DNA of 64,000 nt from JANQMY01 sp965228775 (GTDB lineage: Bacteria; Pseudomonadota; Alphaproteobacteria; JANQMY01). A program made the translations under genes and the position numbers. Location of the stretch: assembly GCA_965228775.1 (NCBI GenBank), contig OZ245840.1, positions 2,790,001 through 2,854,000 of the forward strand. The letters run 5' to 3'. The notes below the pieces were generated by a model. The model saw only the letters and a program-made list of their open reading frames with translations, had not been told where the DNA came from and made no database searches. The first letter of the stretch is position 1. Every line of letters starts with the position of its first letter. This document shows positions 7,479 through 15,167 of the stretch, piece by piece.

Positions 7479-7551
7479 GTCCAGCTGTCGCGTTCCTGAC
7501 AGCTGGACCACTCCGAAACCTGGGGGTCCCCAAGAACCCCCAGGTTTTTTT
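7479..7551 (+). terminator. amtB terminator (two hairpins)
   Basis: A first perfect hairpin pairs GTCCAGCTGTC (7479-7489) with GACAGCTGGAC (7498-7508). A second pairs AACCTGGGGG (7517-7526) with CCCCCAGGTT (7537-7546) and runs into seven Ts, a classical rho-independent terminator for glnK-amtB. Confidence 0.9.
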
Positions 7552-7650
7552 GTGCCCGCTGCCTTCCCTCCGCATACTGATAAGCCCCCGCCCCGGACGA
7601 ATTAATCCGGAAACGGACGGCCTGATCCTCTAAGCACCCTGTCGATTTTG

Positions 7651-7665
7651 TTAACAGATCGTTAA
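7651..7665. promoter_or_regulatory. CtrA-like binding site upstream of the dapC-ftsK pair
   Basis: The sequence TTAACAGATCGTTAA has exactly the TTAA-N7-TTAA spacing recognised by the alphaproteobacterial cell-cycle regulator CtrA. It lies about 170 bp upstream of the aminotransferase start, the first gene of a unit containing the division gene ftsK. The consensus ends TTAAC; here the last base is G. A single site can arise by chance. Confidence 0.4.
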
Positions 7666-7834
7666 GAGTTGCCCCATAGATCATTAGGGCGGGTTAAGAC
7701 GGAAAACCACACACGTTCGGCAAGCCTCACTCCTGATCCCGCACTGGACGAAAGAGGGGACCGGACTTAGCATTTCGTGGGTAAAGGCTGAGTCGCGCTC
7801 TTGCGGGCGCACTGGAAAACAAGATGAGTTTGTG

Positions 7835-9025
7835 ATGGTTCTTGGGCGATTTGACGAATTGCCGCCTTACGCATTTCCGCGTTTACGTGCGCTGTTGGAC
7901 GCGACCACGCCCGGCAACGCCCCCATTAACATGTCAATTGGGGAACCCCAGCATCAGCTCCCGGAATTTGTGACGGATGTGCTCCACAAAGAACGGGCTG
8001 GATATGCGAAATATCCCCCAATGGGCGGGACGCCCGAGCTGCTGTCAGCCATCAAGGACTGGCTCACAACCAGATATAATTTAGCGGCAGATTTCTTGAA
8101 TCCGGCACAAAACATCATCCCGTTGAACGGCACGCGGGAAGGATTGTTCAATGCCTGCCTTACCGTCACACCCGCCACAAAAGACAATCGGCAGCCGGCC
8201 GTATTGATCCCTAATCCGTTCTACCAATGCTATGCGGGCGCTGCCGTAACGGCCGGTGCGGAACCGGTTTTTCTGCCGGCCCCGCGGGACAACAATTTCC
8301 TGCCGGAATTCAGCTCCTTGCCGGAAGACCTGCTGGCGCGAACGGCTTGTGTTTTCCTGTGTTCCCCGGCCAACCCTCAAGGAACGGTTGCAAGCGTAGA
8401 GTATTGGGACAGCCTGTTATCCCTGGCGGACAAGTATCAATTCACCGTGCTGGCAGATGAGTGCTACGCGGAGATCTACACGGAAACGCCCCCGCCTGGC
8501 GCCCTGTCCGCTGCCGGCCCGCGCGGATCGGTCAAGAACCTGCTGGTATTTCATTCTCTGTCCAAGCGGTCGAACCTGCCGGGTTTAAGGTCCGGCTTCG
8601 CGGCAGGAGATGCGGACCGGATTGCCCAGTACAAGCACTTTCGCAATTACGGTGGTGCGGCAAGCCCACTGCCGGTCCAGGCCGCAGCCGCCGCCGCCTG
8701 GCGCGAAGAGAGCCATGTGGAAGAAAATCGCCGCCTTTACCGGGAAAAGTTTGATCTTGCCCAAAACATTCTCGGCAATCGGTTCGGGTTTTACCGGCCT
8801 GCCGGTGGCTTTTATCTCTGGCTTGATGTGGACGATGGTGAGAAGGCCGCCGAAAAGCTATGGCGCGAACAAGGGATTCGTGTTCTGCCGGGCCTTTATC
8901 TCGGCAGGGACGACCCGGAAACGGGTGCCGCCGGAAACCCGGGCCGCGCCTTTATCCGCGTGGCCCTGGTGAATGATCTGGATAGTACCGCTGCCGCCAT
9001 AGAACGGATTAATGCATGCCTGTAG
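7835..9025 (+). CDS. dapC: Class I/II aminotransferase, probably succinyldiaminopimelate transaminase (DapC-like)
   Basis: The protein of about 396 residues belongs to the PLP-dependent fold-type I aminotransferases. It shows MSIGEPQHQLP at the substrate arm, the YPPMGGTPEL turn, LIPNPFYQCY, the DECYAEIY cofactor aspartate/tyrosine region and the Schiff-base lysine in SLSKRSNLPGLRSGF. This pattern, with PPMGGTPEL and SKRSNLPG, is typical of DapC enzymes, which make N-succinyl-LL-2,6-diaminoketopimelate for lysine and peptidoglycan. The GTG at 7832 is directly followed by ATG at 7835, which I prefer. Its end overlaps ftsK by 10 bases. Another aminotransferase specificity remains possible. Confidence 0.75.
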   Translation: MVLGRFDELPPYAFPRLRALLDATTPGNAPINMSIGEPQHQLPEFVTDVLHKERAGYAKYPPMGGTPELLSAIKDWLTTRYNLAADFLNPAQNIIPLNGTREGLFNACLTVTPATKDNRQPAVLIPNPFYQCYAGAAVTAGAEPVFLPAPRDNNFLPEFSSLPEDLLARTACVFLCSPANPQGTVASVEYWDSLLSLADKYQFTVLADECYAEIYTETPPPGALSAAGPRGSVKNLLVFHSLSKRSNLPGLRSGFAAGDADRIAQYKHFRNYGGAASPLPVQAAAAAAWREESHVEENRRLYREKFDLAQNILGNRFGFYRPAGGFYLWLDVDDGEKAAEKLWREQGIRVLPGLYLGRDDPETGAAGNPGRAFIRVALVNDLDSTAAAIERINACL

Positions 9026-11490
9026 CGTCCAAACGGAAACGCCCCGTTGGCGAAAACGCCTATGGCAAATCATCCTGGCGGTGGATTTGGACAAATCTGC
9101 TGCCGCCGCCAGTGCGCCAGTTCATGTTCCGGCGCACGACGGAATTCATCGGCATCGCGCTAATTGCGGGCGCGATCGGGCTGGCCATCTCCTTGGTGAG
9201 TTTTTCAAGCACCGATCCCACGTGGAACCGGGCAACCGGCGAAACACCGATCAATCTTCTGGGCGCACCTGGCGCCGTTGCGGCGGATATGGCCCTGCAA
9301 ATTTTCGGCATTCTGTCGCTTGCACTCATCGTTCCGATGGGCGCCTTCGGATTGGCCCTGGTCCGCCATGATGCACTGCTGCCCGACGGGTGGATGCCAC
9401 GGCTGCGGTTCGCCGCTTGGCCAGTTTCCTTTTTGAGTCTGTCGGCATTTGGGTCCGCCATTGCCGCCCCGCAAGCCTGGCCTTTCGCCGTCGGCCTTGG
9501 TGGCTTGGTGGGCGACCAAATTCTATCCGGCTTTGCGCAAGCGTTCATGACTCAGCTGGACCGAGGGCCGGCATTCTTTGGTGCCGCGATCTCAACCGGT
9601 ATGATCGGGCTGGCAGGCTTGGCATTTGCAACTGGGTTTGGGGCACGTGAAGCGTGGCAATCCGCCGCTTTCTGCGTCCGCAAAGCACGGGAATTCGCCG
9701 CCACTTATCGAGAGTTAGATGTCTTTGGCGTCCCTGAGAAGGCGCCGAAGCAGGAACCGAAACTCGCTCCTTTAGATCAGCTGCGCGCCGTCGCGCATGC
9801 GTCGGATATTGTGCCTGAGCGTCTCTCGGACGAACCGGACGGAGAGATCTATGATGATGCCGACGACGACATCATCGACGAGCCGATCACCACCAATCGC
9901 GTTAAGCGGGGGCCAACCCGCCTCAAGAAAGGCAAGCGGGAACGGAAAGAAGCACAGCCCTCGTTCAAACTGCGGGAGGTCGATTTCGAACTGCCGCCGC
10001 TGAACTTGCTGGCCAAGCCGAAGGGGCGGCCCCAATCGGAGACGGTCAGCGACGAAAGCCTGGAACAAAACGCGCGGTTGCTCGAAAGCGTGCTGGATGA
10101 TTTTGGCATTCGCGGCAAAATTCTGCAGGTACGCCCGGGCCCGGTGGTCACGCTTTATGAGTTGGAACCCGCACCCGGCATCAAATCCTCCAGGATTATT
10201 GGCCTGGCGGACGACATTGCCCGGTCCATGAGCGCCGTCTCGGCGCGCGTCGCGGTCATACCGGGGCGGAACGTCATTGGCATCGAATTGCCCAATGCGC
10301 GCCGGGAGATGGTTTTTCTGAGAGAGCTTTTGTCTTCCGTTGAATACGAAACGTCTAAATCTCCGCTGACTTTGGCGCTGGGCAAGAATATTGGCGGCGA
10401 ACCGATCACCGCCGACCTGGCGCAAATGCCCCACTTGCTGGTGGCGGGCACCACCGGCTCCGGCAAATCTGTGGCGATCAACACGATGATCCTGTCGCTG
10501 CTTTACCGCCAATCGCCGGAAGACTGTAAGCTGATCCTGATCGATCCGAAGATGCTGGAATTATCCGTATACGATGGGATTCCGCATCTGTTGTCACCTG
10601 TGGTGACAGACCCGAAAAAAGCCATCGTCGCGCTAAAATGGGTCGTGCGGGAAATGGAAGACCGTTACCGCAAAATGTCGAAGCTTGGTGTACGGAACAT
10701 TACGGGCTTCAACGCACGGCTTGCCGACGCCGAACAAAAGGGCGAAGAACTCAAGCGCACCATCCAGACCGGCTTCGACAAGGAGAGCGGCGAGCCCATC
10801 TTCGAAGAAGAGTTCATGGAGCTGGAGCCAATGCCGTTCATCGTGGTCATCGTCGACGAGATGGCGGATCTGATGATGGTGGCCGGCAAGGAAATCGAAG
10901 GAGCCGTACAGCGCTTGGCCCAAATGGCACGCGCGGCCGGCATTCACATGATCACCGCCACCCAACGCCCAAGCGTCGATGTGATTACCGGCACGATTAA
11001 AGCCAATTTCCCGACGCGCATTTCGTTCCAGGTCACCTCGAAAATCGACAGCCGCACGATCTTAGGAGAGCAGGGGGCCGAACAGCTTCTGGGCCAAGGG
11101 GACATGTTGTACATGGCAGGCGGCGGGCGCATTCGCCGTGTCCATTCGCCCTTCGTGTCCGACGACGAGGTGGAACAGGTGGTGTCCTTCCTGAAGAAGC
11201 AAGGCATGCCGGACTATGTGGAAGCAGTCACTGAAGGCGGCGACGAAGAGGGCGATGATCCGTTCGGGCTCGGCATGGGCGGCGGCAACTCGGCCGATGC
11301 GCTTTACGATCAAGCCGTGGCGATTGTGGCGCGGGACCGGAAAGTGTCCACAAGCTACATTCAGCGGCGCTTGCAGATTGGCTACAACCGCGCCGCCCGT
11401 ATTGTGGAAGAAATGGAAGAACAGGGGGTGATTTCAGGCCCCAATCACCAGGGCCGCCGCGAGGTCTTGGTGGGCGACCACAGCGCCTAA
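9016..11490 (+). CDS. ftsK: DNA translocase FtsK
   Basis: The 824-residue protein has four predicted membrane helices in the first 210 residues, a charged linker (about 230-340), the RecA-like motor with Walker A GTTGSGKS (478-485) and Walker B IVDEMADLM, and a C-terminal winged-helix gamma domain (about 755-824, starting near ALYDQAVAIVARD) that reads KOPS. FtsK anchors at the septum and pumps chromosome ends to dif for XerCD resolution. The linker is short compared with E. coli, as usual in alphaproteobacteria. The ATG at 9016 overlaps the end of the aminotransferase gene, so the two are probably co-translated. An intrinsic terminator overlaps its stop codon. Confidence 0.97.
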   Translation: MPVASKRKRPVGENAYGKSSWRWIWTNLLPPPVRQFMFRRTTEFIGIALIAGAIGLAISLVSFSSTDPTWNRATGETPINLLGAPGAVAADMALQIFGILSLALIVPMGAFGLALVRHDALLPDGWMPRLRFAAWPVSFLSLSAFGSAIAAPQAWPFAVGLGGLVGDQILSGFAQAFMTQLDRGPAFFGAAISTGMIGLAGLAFATGFGAREAWQSAAFCVRKAREFAATYRELDVFGVPEKAPKQEPKLAPLDQLRAVAHASDIVPERLSDEPDGEIYDDADDDIIDEPITTNRVKRGPTRLKKGKRERKEAQPSFKLREVDFELPPLNLLAKPKGRPQSETVSDESLEQNARLLESVLDDFGIRGKILQVRPGPVVTLYELEPAPGIKSSRIIGLADDIARSMSAVSARVAVIPGRNVIGIELPNARREMVFLRELLSSVEYETSKSPLTLALGKNIGGEPITADLAQMPHLLVAGTTGSGKSVAINTMILSLLYRQSPEDCKLILIDPKMLELSVYDGIPHLLSPVVTDPKKAIVALKWVVREMEDRYRKMSKLGVRNITGFNARLADAEQKGEELKRTIQTGFDKESGEPIFEEEFMELEPMPFIVVIVDEMADLMMVAGKEIEGAVQRLAQMARAAGIHMITATQRPSVDVITGTIKANFPTRISFQVTSKIDSRTILGEQGAEQLLGQGDMLYMAGGGRIRRVHSPFVSDDEVEQVVSFLKKQGMPDYVEAVTEGGDEEGDDPFGLGMGGGNSADALYDQAVAIVARDRKVSTSYIQRRLQIGYNRAARIVEEMEEQGVISGPNHQGRREVLVGDHSA

Positions 11491-11504
11491 CGGCGCTGCT
11501 TTTT
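11481..11504 (+). terminator. ftsK intrinsic terminator overlapping the stop codon
   Basis: CAGCGCC (11481-11487) pairs with GGCGCTG (11492-11498) around a four-base loop containing the ftsK TAA, followed by CTTTTTG. Confidence 0.7.
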
Positions 11505-11518
11505 GCTACAGTACCTCG

Positions 11519-11589
11519 CCTCCCACTCCCCCTCCCAACTACCCGCCAGGATACCGTATCCGGGTGGTTGGGATGGGGGCGCGGGACGG
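11519..11589 (+). repeat. Palindromic repeat, copy 2 (diverged)
   Basis: The left arm CCTCCCACTCCCCCTCCCAA continues to 11544 and the right arm runs 11562-11589. The loop holds GGATACCGTATCC, in the place where the other two copies have AGGGTACCCT. The arms are less perfectly paired than in copies 1 and 3. It lies between the ftsK terminator and lolA, in the same orientation as the other copies. Confidence 0.75.
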
Positions 11590-11684
11590 CTTAGCTTATT
11601 AGCATTGCCCATTCATCCTCAATTCAGCCTCATTTGTGATGATGCTGACGTTCGATTATTGAAAGAGAAGATGCCCGTCCGCAT

Positions 11685-12320
11685 ATGTCGAAAACCATTA
11701 TGACGAAACTTTCCCGACGCACATTGATCGCTTCCGCAGCCGGCCTCTTGGCGGTCTCCGTGATGGCGCTTCCCGTCTCGAACGCCACCGGGTCAACCCA
11801 GGATGATGCGGACCTTGATCGTGTGAGCGATTACTTGAATGAACTGCGCACACTGAAAGGCAAGTTCTTCCAGCTCGATGATGACGGCACGGAATCTCAG
11901 GGCGTTTTCTTTTTGTCGCGGCCCGGCAAGTTGCGCTTCGAATACATTTCACCGCCGGAATTCCCAACCCTTGTTGCCAGCGGCAAATGGGTGACGCTGG
12001 AAAACCATCAACTCAAAACCGTGAACCGGTATCCGTTGAAAGCGACACCGCTGAAAATTCTTCTGAAGAAAAATGTGAACCTTTCCAAGGACACGGACAT
12101 AATTGCTATTGACCGGTCGCCGGGCATGTTGAGCGTGACCGCACGCGAGCGGACAGGCAAAGCCCAAGGCGAATTGACCATGATCTTTGCCGAGCCGGCT
12201 TTGGAATTAAGGCACTGGGTCGTGCGCGACTCAAATGGTTACACAACGCGTGTTTCCCTTACGGATATGCAACGGGATGTAGCCTTAGAACCGGCGCTGT
12301 TCATTCCCGCCGATAAGTAA
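11685..12320 (+). CDS. lolA: Outer-membrane lipoprotein carrier LolA
   Basis: The 211-residue protein has a cleavable signal (hydrophobic segment LIASAAGLLAVSVMALPVS preceded by SRR, which could be Tat-type) and a LolA half-barrel: LNELRTLKGKFFQ, GVFFLSRPGKLRFEYISPP, LKTVNRYPLKATPLKILL and the late VSLTDMQRDV strand. LolA shuttles lipoproteins across the periplasm from LolCDE to the outer membrane. LolA next to ftsK is a common arrangement in proteobacteria. Two ATGs (11685 and 11700) could start the protein; the second places the arginines closer to the N-terminus. Confidence 0.88.
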   Translation: MSKTIMTKLSRRTLIASAAGLLAVSVMALPVSNATGSTQDDADLDRVSDYLNELRTLKGKFFQLDDDGTESQGVFFLSRPGKLRFEYISPPEFPTLVASGKWVTLENHQLKTVNRYPLKATPLKILLKKNVNLSKDTDIIAIDRSPGMLSVTARERTGKAQGELTMIFAEPALELRHWVVRDSNGYTTRVSLTDMQRDVALEPALFIPADK

Positions 12321-12478
12321 CATTTGCACCGCGCAAGCGGTTGTAAGAATGTAACCAAAGCACACAAACCCCAGTAATACACTCATAGATACGCTGTGTC
12401 ACAGCGGCAACATCGCAAGCGCAAAAACGCAACGGTTAAATTTTTCTTTAAAGTGTTGCAGAAAATCACAGATTTTCA

Positions 12479-12507
12479 TTGAAACCCGCCCACCAAACGA
12501 ATATCTT
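12479..12507 (+). promoter_or_regulatory. Sigma-70-type promoter of the candidate sRNA
   Basis: A -35 box TTGAAA (12479-12484) and a -10 box TATCTT (12502-12507) are separated by exactly 17 bp. Transcription would start near 12514. Confidence 0.55.
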
Positions 12508-12513
12508 GGTTTT

Positions 12514-12664
12514 GCAGGCGGATGAGACAGCGGTTGAATTTGCATTGCCCCCCCCGCTAGCAAATTCGATCCTCATTCGCACGCGCCGGCCTATCCCCTC
12601 CCGGCGCTAGCGCAACAAAGCGCATGTGAGCGCCCGGTCACTTGTTGATCGGGCGCTTTTTTTG
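12514..12664 (+). ncRNA. Candidate small RNA with C-rich hairpin loops
   Basis: A good promoter, about 150 nt of strongly structured non-coding sequence and an intrinsic terminator make a self-contained unit. Helix 1 pairs GGATGAG (12520-12526) with CTCATTC (12572-12578) and continues as GAATTTGC/GCAAATTC, capped by a loop with eight consecutive Cs. Helix 2 is GCGCCGG/CCGGCGC with a loop reading CCTATCCCCT. The terminator pairs AGCGCCCG with CGGGCGCT, then seven Ts. C-rich loops of this kind occur in alphaproteobacterial sRNAs that bind G-rich ribosome-binding sites. It does not match 6S, SRP or tmRNA features. No family is assigned. Confidence 0.55.
12629..12663 (+). terminator. Intrinsic terminator of the candidate sRNA
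   Basis: AGCGCCCG (12629-12636) and CGGGCGCT (12650-12657) form an eight-pair stem followed by a run of seven Ts. It ends the candidate sRNA and isolates it from the downstream gene. Confidence 0.85.
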
Positions 12665-12687
12665 GCGCTAATTGTTTAGTTGCATTT

Positions 12688-12758
12688 CCACCCACTCCCC
12701 CGTCCCAGCCACCCCAAGGGTACCCTCGCACGGGTGGTTGGGACGGGGGAGTGGGTGG
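12688..12758 (+). repeat. Palindromic repeat, copy 3, abutting a gene start
   Basis: The arms at 12688-12714 and 12732-12758 pair at 26 of 27 positions, with the same single G-U pair as copy 1, around a loop containing AGGGTACCCT. Bases that differ from copy 1 (CACCCAC versus CATCCCAC) are changed on both arms. The element ends two bases before the AGGA ribosome-binding site of the next gene, and an open frame runs right through it into that gene. Confidence 0.85.
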
Positions 12759-12772
12759 TCAGGAATCGTAAT

Positions 12773-13369
12773 ATGCAAGACGAAGACGATATTTTTGAAG
12801 AATGGGACGTGGCCGAAGATTGGCCGACTCTGCCGCTGGTTAAGCGATTTCTGAAGGCGCTGACCAGAGTGAATTGGTTGGCCAATGTAGGGGCCGGTCT
12901 GTCGCCGGACGCGAGCGATGCCGCACGCCATTATCTGGACGCTTTGGGTTTCCCCGAAGTTGAGTTGTTTCCCGTGCCCAGCTGGGAGGATGCCGCAGAC
13001 GCCGCCGCGAACGTAGGTGTGGATTCAGCCGCTTGGGAAGCCGAAGAGCAGATGCGCATCGCGCTGGCAACCGAGGCCACTGAATTGCTCGGCGAGCCGG
13101 TGATCGAGATTTTGCTCACACATGTGTCCGCCCTCATCGGCAAAACCGTGCGCGCCACCACCGAAGAAACGGCATCCCTGTGGGATGTGACGGACGAAGG
13201 CCTCATGACCGCCGTTGCCGGAGATATCATCCGCAGCGCGCACCAAGTGGTGCTTCTGTTGGCCATCGGTTCCGACGAAGAGGACCATCCCTTTGCTCTT
13301 AAGTTCCGGCTTTACGAGTCCGGCCATTGGCCTATCGGCGTGTCGGGCAACACCTTCCATATTTTTTAA
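12773..13369 (+). CDS. Conserved-looking hypothetical protein, acidic, about 198 residues
   Basis: I do not recognise the family. The protein is acidic and starts MQDEDDIFEEWDVAEDW, followed by a helical part (LPLVKRFLKALTRVNWLANVGAGL), a central segment rich in Ala, Glu and Thr, and an end rich in hydrophobics (VVLLLAIGSDEEDHPFALKFRLYESGHWPIGVSG). No signal peptide or membrane helix is evident, so it is probably cytoplasmic. The ATG at 12773 has AGGA nine bases upstream. A longer start at 12680 would translate the palindromic repeat and is unlikely. It precedes xthA on the same strand, about 100 bp away. Confidence 0.7.
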   Translation: MQDEDDIFEEWDVAEDWPTLPLVKRFLKALTRVNWLANVGAGLSPDASDAARHYLDALGFPEVELFPVPSWEDAADAAANVGVDSAAWEAEEQMRIALATEATELLGEPVIEILLTHVSALIGKTVRATTEETASLWDVTDEGLMTAVAGDIIRSAHQVVLLLAIGSDEEDHPFALKFRLYESGHWPIGVSGNTFHIF

Positions 13370-13472
13370 TTAAGTGGGTTGGCCAGGCAATCAATCCAAA
13401 CAACACATTCCAATTGAGATTGAACTGAATTAAATTGACGGGCCCACCAAAACGTCCTGCCGAAAGCACTTC

Positions 13473-14273
13473 ATGACGCTCACCATCGCCACCTGGAACA
13501 TCAATTCCGTTCGCCTTCGCATCGAGATTGTCAAAAAATTCTTGAAAGAATTCGAGCCCGACATTCTATGCCTGCAGGAAACCAAAGTGGCGAACGACCT
13601 ATTTCCCCACAAGCCCTTCGAAGAACTGGGGTACGTGCATCGGGCGATCAATGGACAGAAGGGCTATCACGGCGTCGCCACTGTTTCGAAAATTCCCTTT
13701 GATGCAACTAACGCCCATGAATTCTGTGGCAAAGGCGATACGCGCCATGTGAGCGTGACCCTCAAAGACGGCATTGAGCTGCACAATTTTTATGTGCCGG
13801 CCGGCGGAGACGAACCGGACCCGGAAAAGAACGAGAAGTTTGCCCACAAGCTCGCCTTTCTGAAGGAAATGAAAGATTTCTTCGGCAAGCGGCGCGGCAA
13901 GAAAACGAACAAGCTGATCGCGGTCGGCGACATGAACATCGCCCCTCTGGAGTCGGACGTGTGGTCTCACAAACAATTGCTCAAAGTGGTGAGCCATACG
14001 CCCATCGAAGTGGAACATCTGGATGAGGTGATGAAGAGCCATCAATGGATGGATGTGACCCGGCATCTCACGCCGGAGCCGGAGAAGCTTTATTCCTGGT
14101 GGAGCTATCGTGCGCGCGACTGGGATACGTCCGACCGGGGGCGGCGCCTTGATCACATCTGGGTCACGCCTGCCCTGGCGGATAAACCGGTTTCGTCTGA
14201 GATCATTCGCGATGCGCGCGGCTGGGAAAAACCATCAGACCATGTGCCGGTGATTACGAAATTCAAGCTGTGA
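13473..14273 (+). CDS. xthA: Exodeoxyribonuclease III (AP endonuclease)
   Basis: The 266-residue protein has all catalytic motifs of the Xth family: TWNINSVRLR, LQETKV with metal-binding Glu36, the YHGVATVSK stretch, GDMNIAP, and the C-terminal RRLDHIWVT and SDHVPVI with the catalytic Asp-His pair. It cleaves DNA at abasic sites and trims 3' blocked ends in base-excision repair. Length matches the family. The gene stands between an unknown gene and S-formylglutathione hydrolase, 24 bp apart from the latter. Confidence 0.95.
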   Translation: MTLTIATWNINSVRLRIEIVKKFLKEFEPDILCLQETKVANDLFPHKPFEELGYVHRAINGQKGYHGVATVSKIPFDATNAHEFCGKGDTRHVSVTLKDGIELHNFYVPAGGDEPDPEKNEKFAHKLAFLKEMKDFFGKRRGKKTNKLIAVGDMNIAPLESDVWSHKQLLKVVSHTPIEVEHLDEVMKSHQWMDVTRHLTPEPEKLYSWWSYRARDWDTSDRGRRLDHIWVTPALADKPVSSEIIRDARGWEKPSDHVPVITKFKL

Positions 14274-14297
14274 GTTGCTCGTCAAACGAGGGTTAGC

Positions 14298-15137
14298 ATG
14301 GGTTTGGAGACATTAGGGCAGGTTAACGCGTTCGGCGGAACCCAAGGCATTTACAGGCACCAATCGTCATCCACTGGGACGGAAATGACGTTCTCGGTCT
14401 ATGTGCCGCCGCATGCGCAGGGCGCCAAGCTGCCTGTTGTCTGGTACTTGTCCGGCCTTACCTGCACCCATGCCAATGTGACCGAGAAGGGGGAATTCCG
14501 CCGGGCCTGCAGTGAGCTTGGACTCATCTTCGTAGCGCCCGACACGAGCCCGCGCGGCGACAACGTGCCGAATGAAGACACTTTCGATTTCGGGCAAGGC
14601 GCGGGCTTCTATGTGGATGCAACGGAAGCTCCGTGGTCAGAGCACTTTCAAATGCGCACCTATATCGAAGAGGAGCTGCCGGGCCTTATCGCCGAAAGCT
14701 TCCCGGCTGACATGGACCGCCAAGGAATTACGGGCCACTCCATGGGTGGCCACGGCGCCCTAACGATCGCATTGCGGAACCCAGATCGCTTCAAGAGCGT
14801 ATCCGCTTTCGCCCCTATTGTTTCGCCGCTCAATTGCCCCTGGGGCGACAAAGCGCTTTCGGGCTATCTGGGGCCCGACCGCCAAAAGTGGCGTGCGTAT
14901 GACACTTGCGCCCTCATCGAAGACGGCGCGCGGCTTCCCCATATGTTGGTGGACCAGGGTATGGCAGATGGTTTTCTCAACGAACAGCTGAAGCCAGAAT
15001 TGCTGGAGGAGGCCTGCCAAAAAGCGGGACAGCCCCTAGCCTTGCGGCGTCATGAGGACTACGACCACAGCTACTATTTCATCTCCACCTTCATGGAAGA
15101 CCATTTGCGCTGGCACGCCGATCGGATAGAACGGTAA
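14298..15137 (+). CDS. fghA: S-formylglutathione hydrolase
   Basis: The 279-residue serine hydrolase of the esterase D family converts S-formylglutathione to glutathione and formate, the last step of glutathione-dependent formaldehyde detoxification. Diagnostic features are the LSGLTCTHANVTEKGEF segment, PDTSPRGDNVPNE, the nucleophile GHSMGGHGAL (Ser148), the GYLGPDRQKWRAYD stretch and the C-terminal histidine in HEDYDHSYYFI. The partner S-(hydroxymethyl)glutathione dehydrogenase is not in the window. The start ATG at 14298 is 24 bp after xthA. Confidence 0.93.
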   Translation: MGLETLGQVNAFGGTQGIYRHQSSSTGTEMTFSVYVPPHAQGAKLPVVWYLSGLTCTHANVTEKGEFRRACSELGLIFVAPDTSPRGDNVPNEDTFDFGQGAGFYVDATEAPWSEHFQMRTYIEEELPGLIAESFPADMDRQGITGHSMGGHGALTIALRNPDRFKSVSAFAPIVSPLNCPWGDKALSGYLGPDRQKWRAYDTCALIEDGARLPHMLVDQGMADGFLNEQLKPELLEEACQKAGQPLALRRHEDYDHSYYFISTFMEDHLRWHADRIER

Positions 15138-15167
15138 AGACGCTGGTTTGTCGGGGCCGCCTTACCC

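Noticed and set aside
12514..12664. Candidate sRNA as 6S RNA, SRP RNA or tmRNA
   Set aside because: The 5' and 3' ends do not pair into a long closing stem, there is no large central bubble, and the SRP GGAA tetraloop helix and a tRNA-like end are missing.
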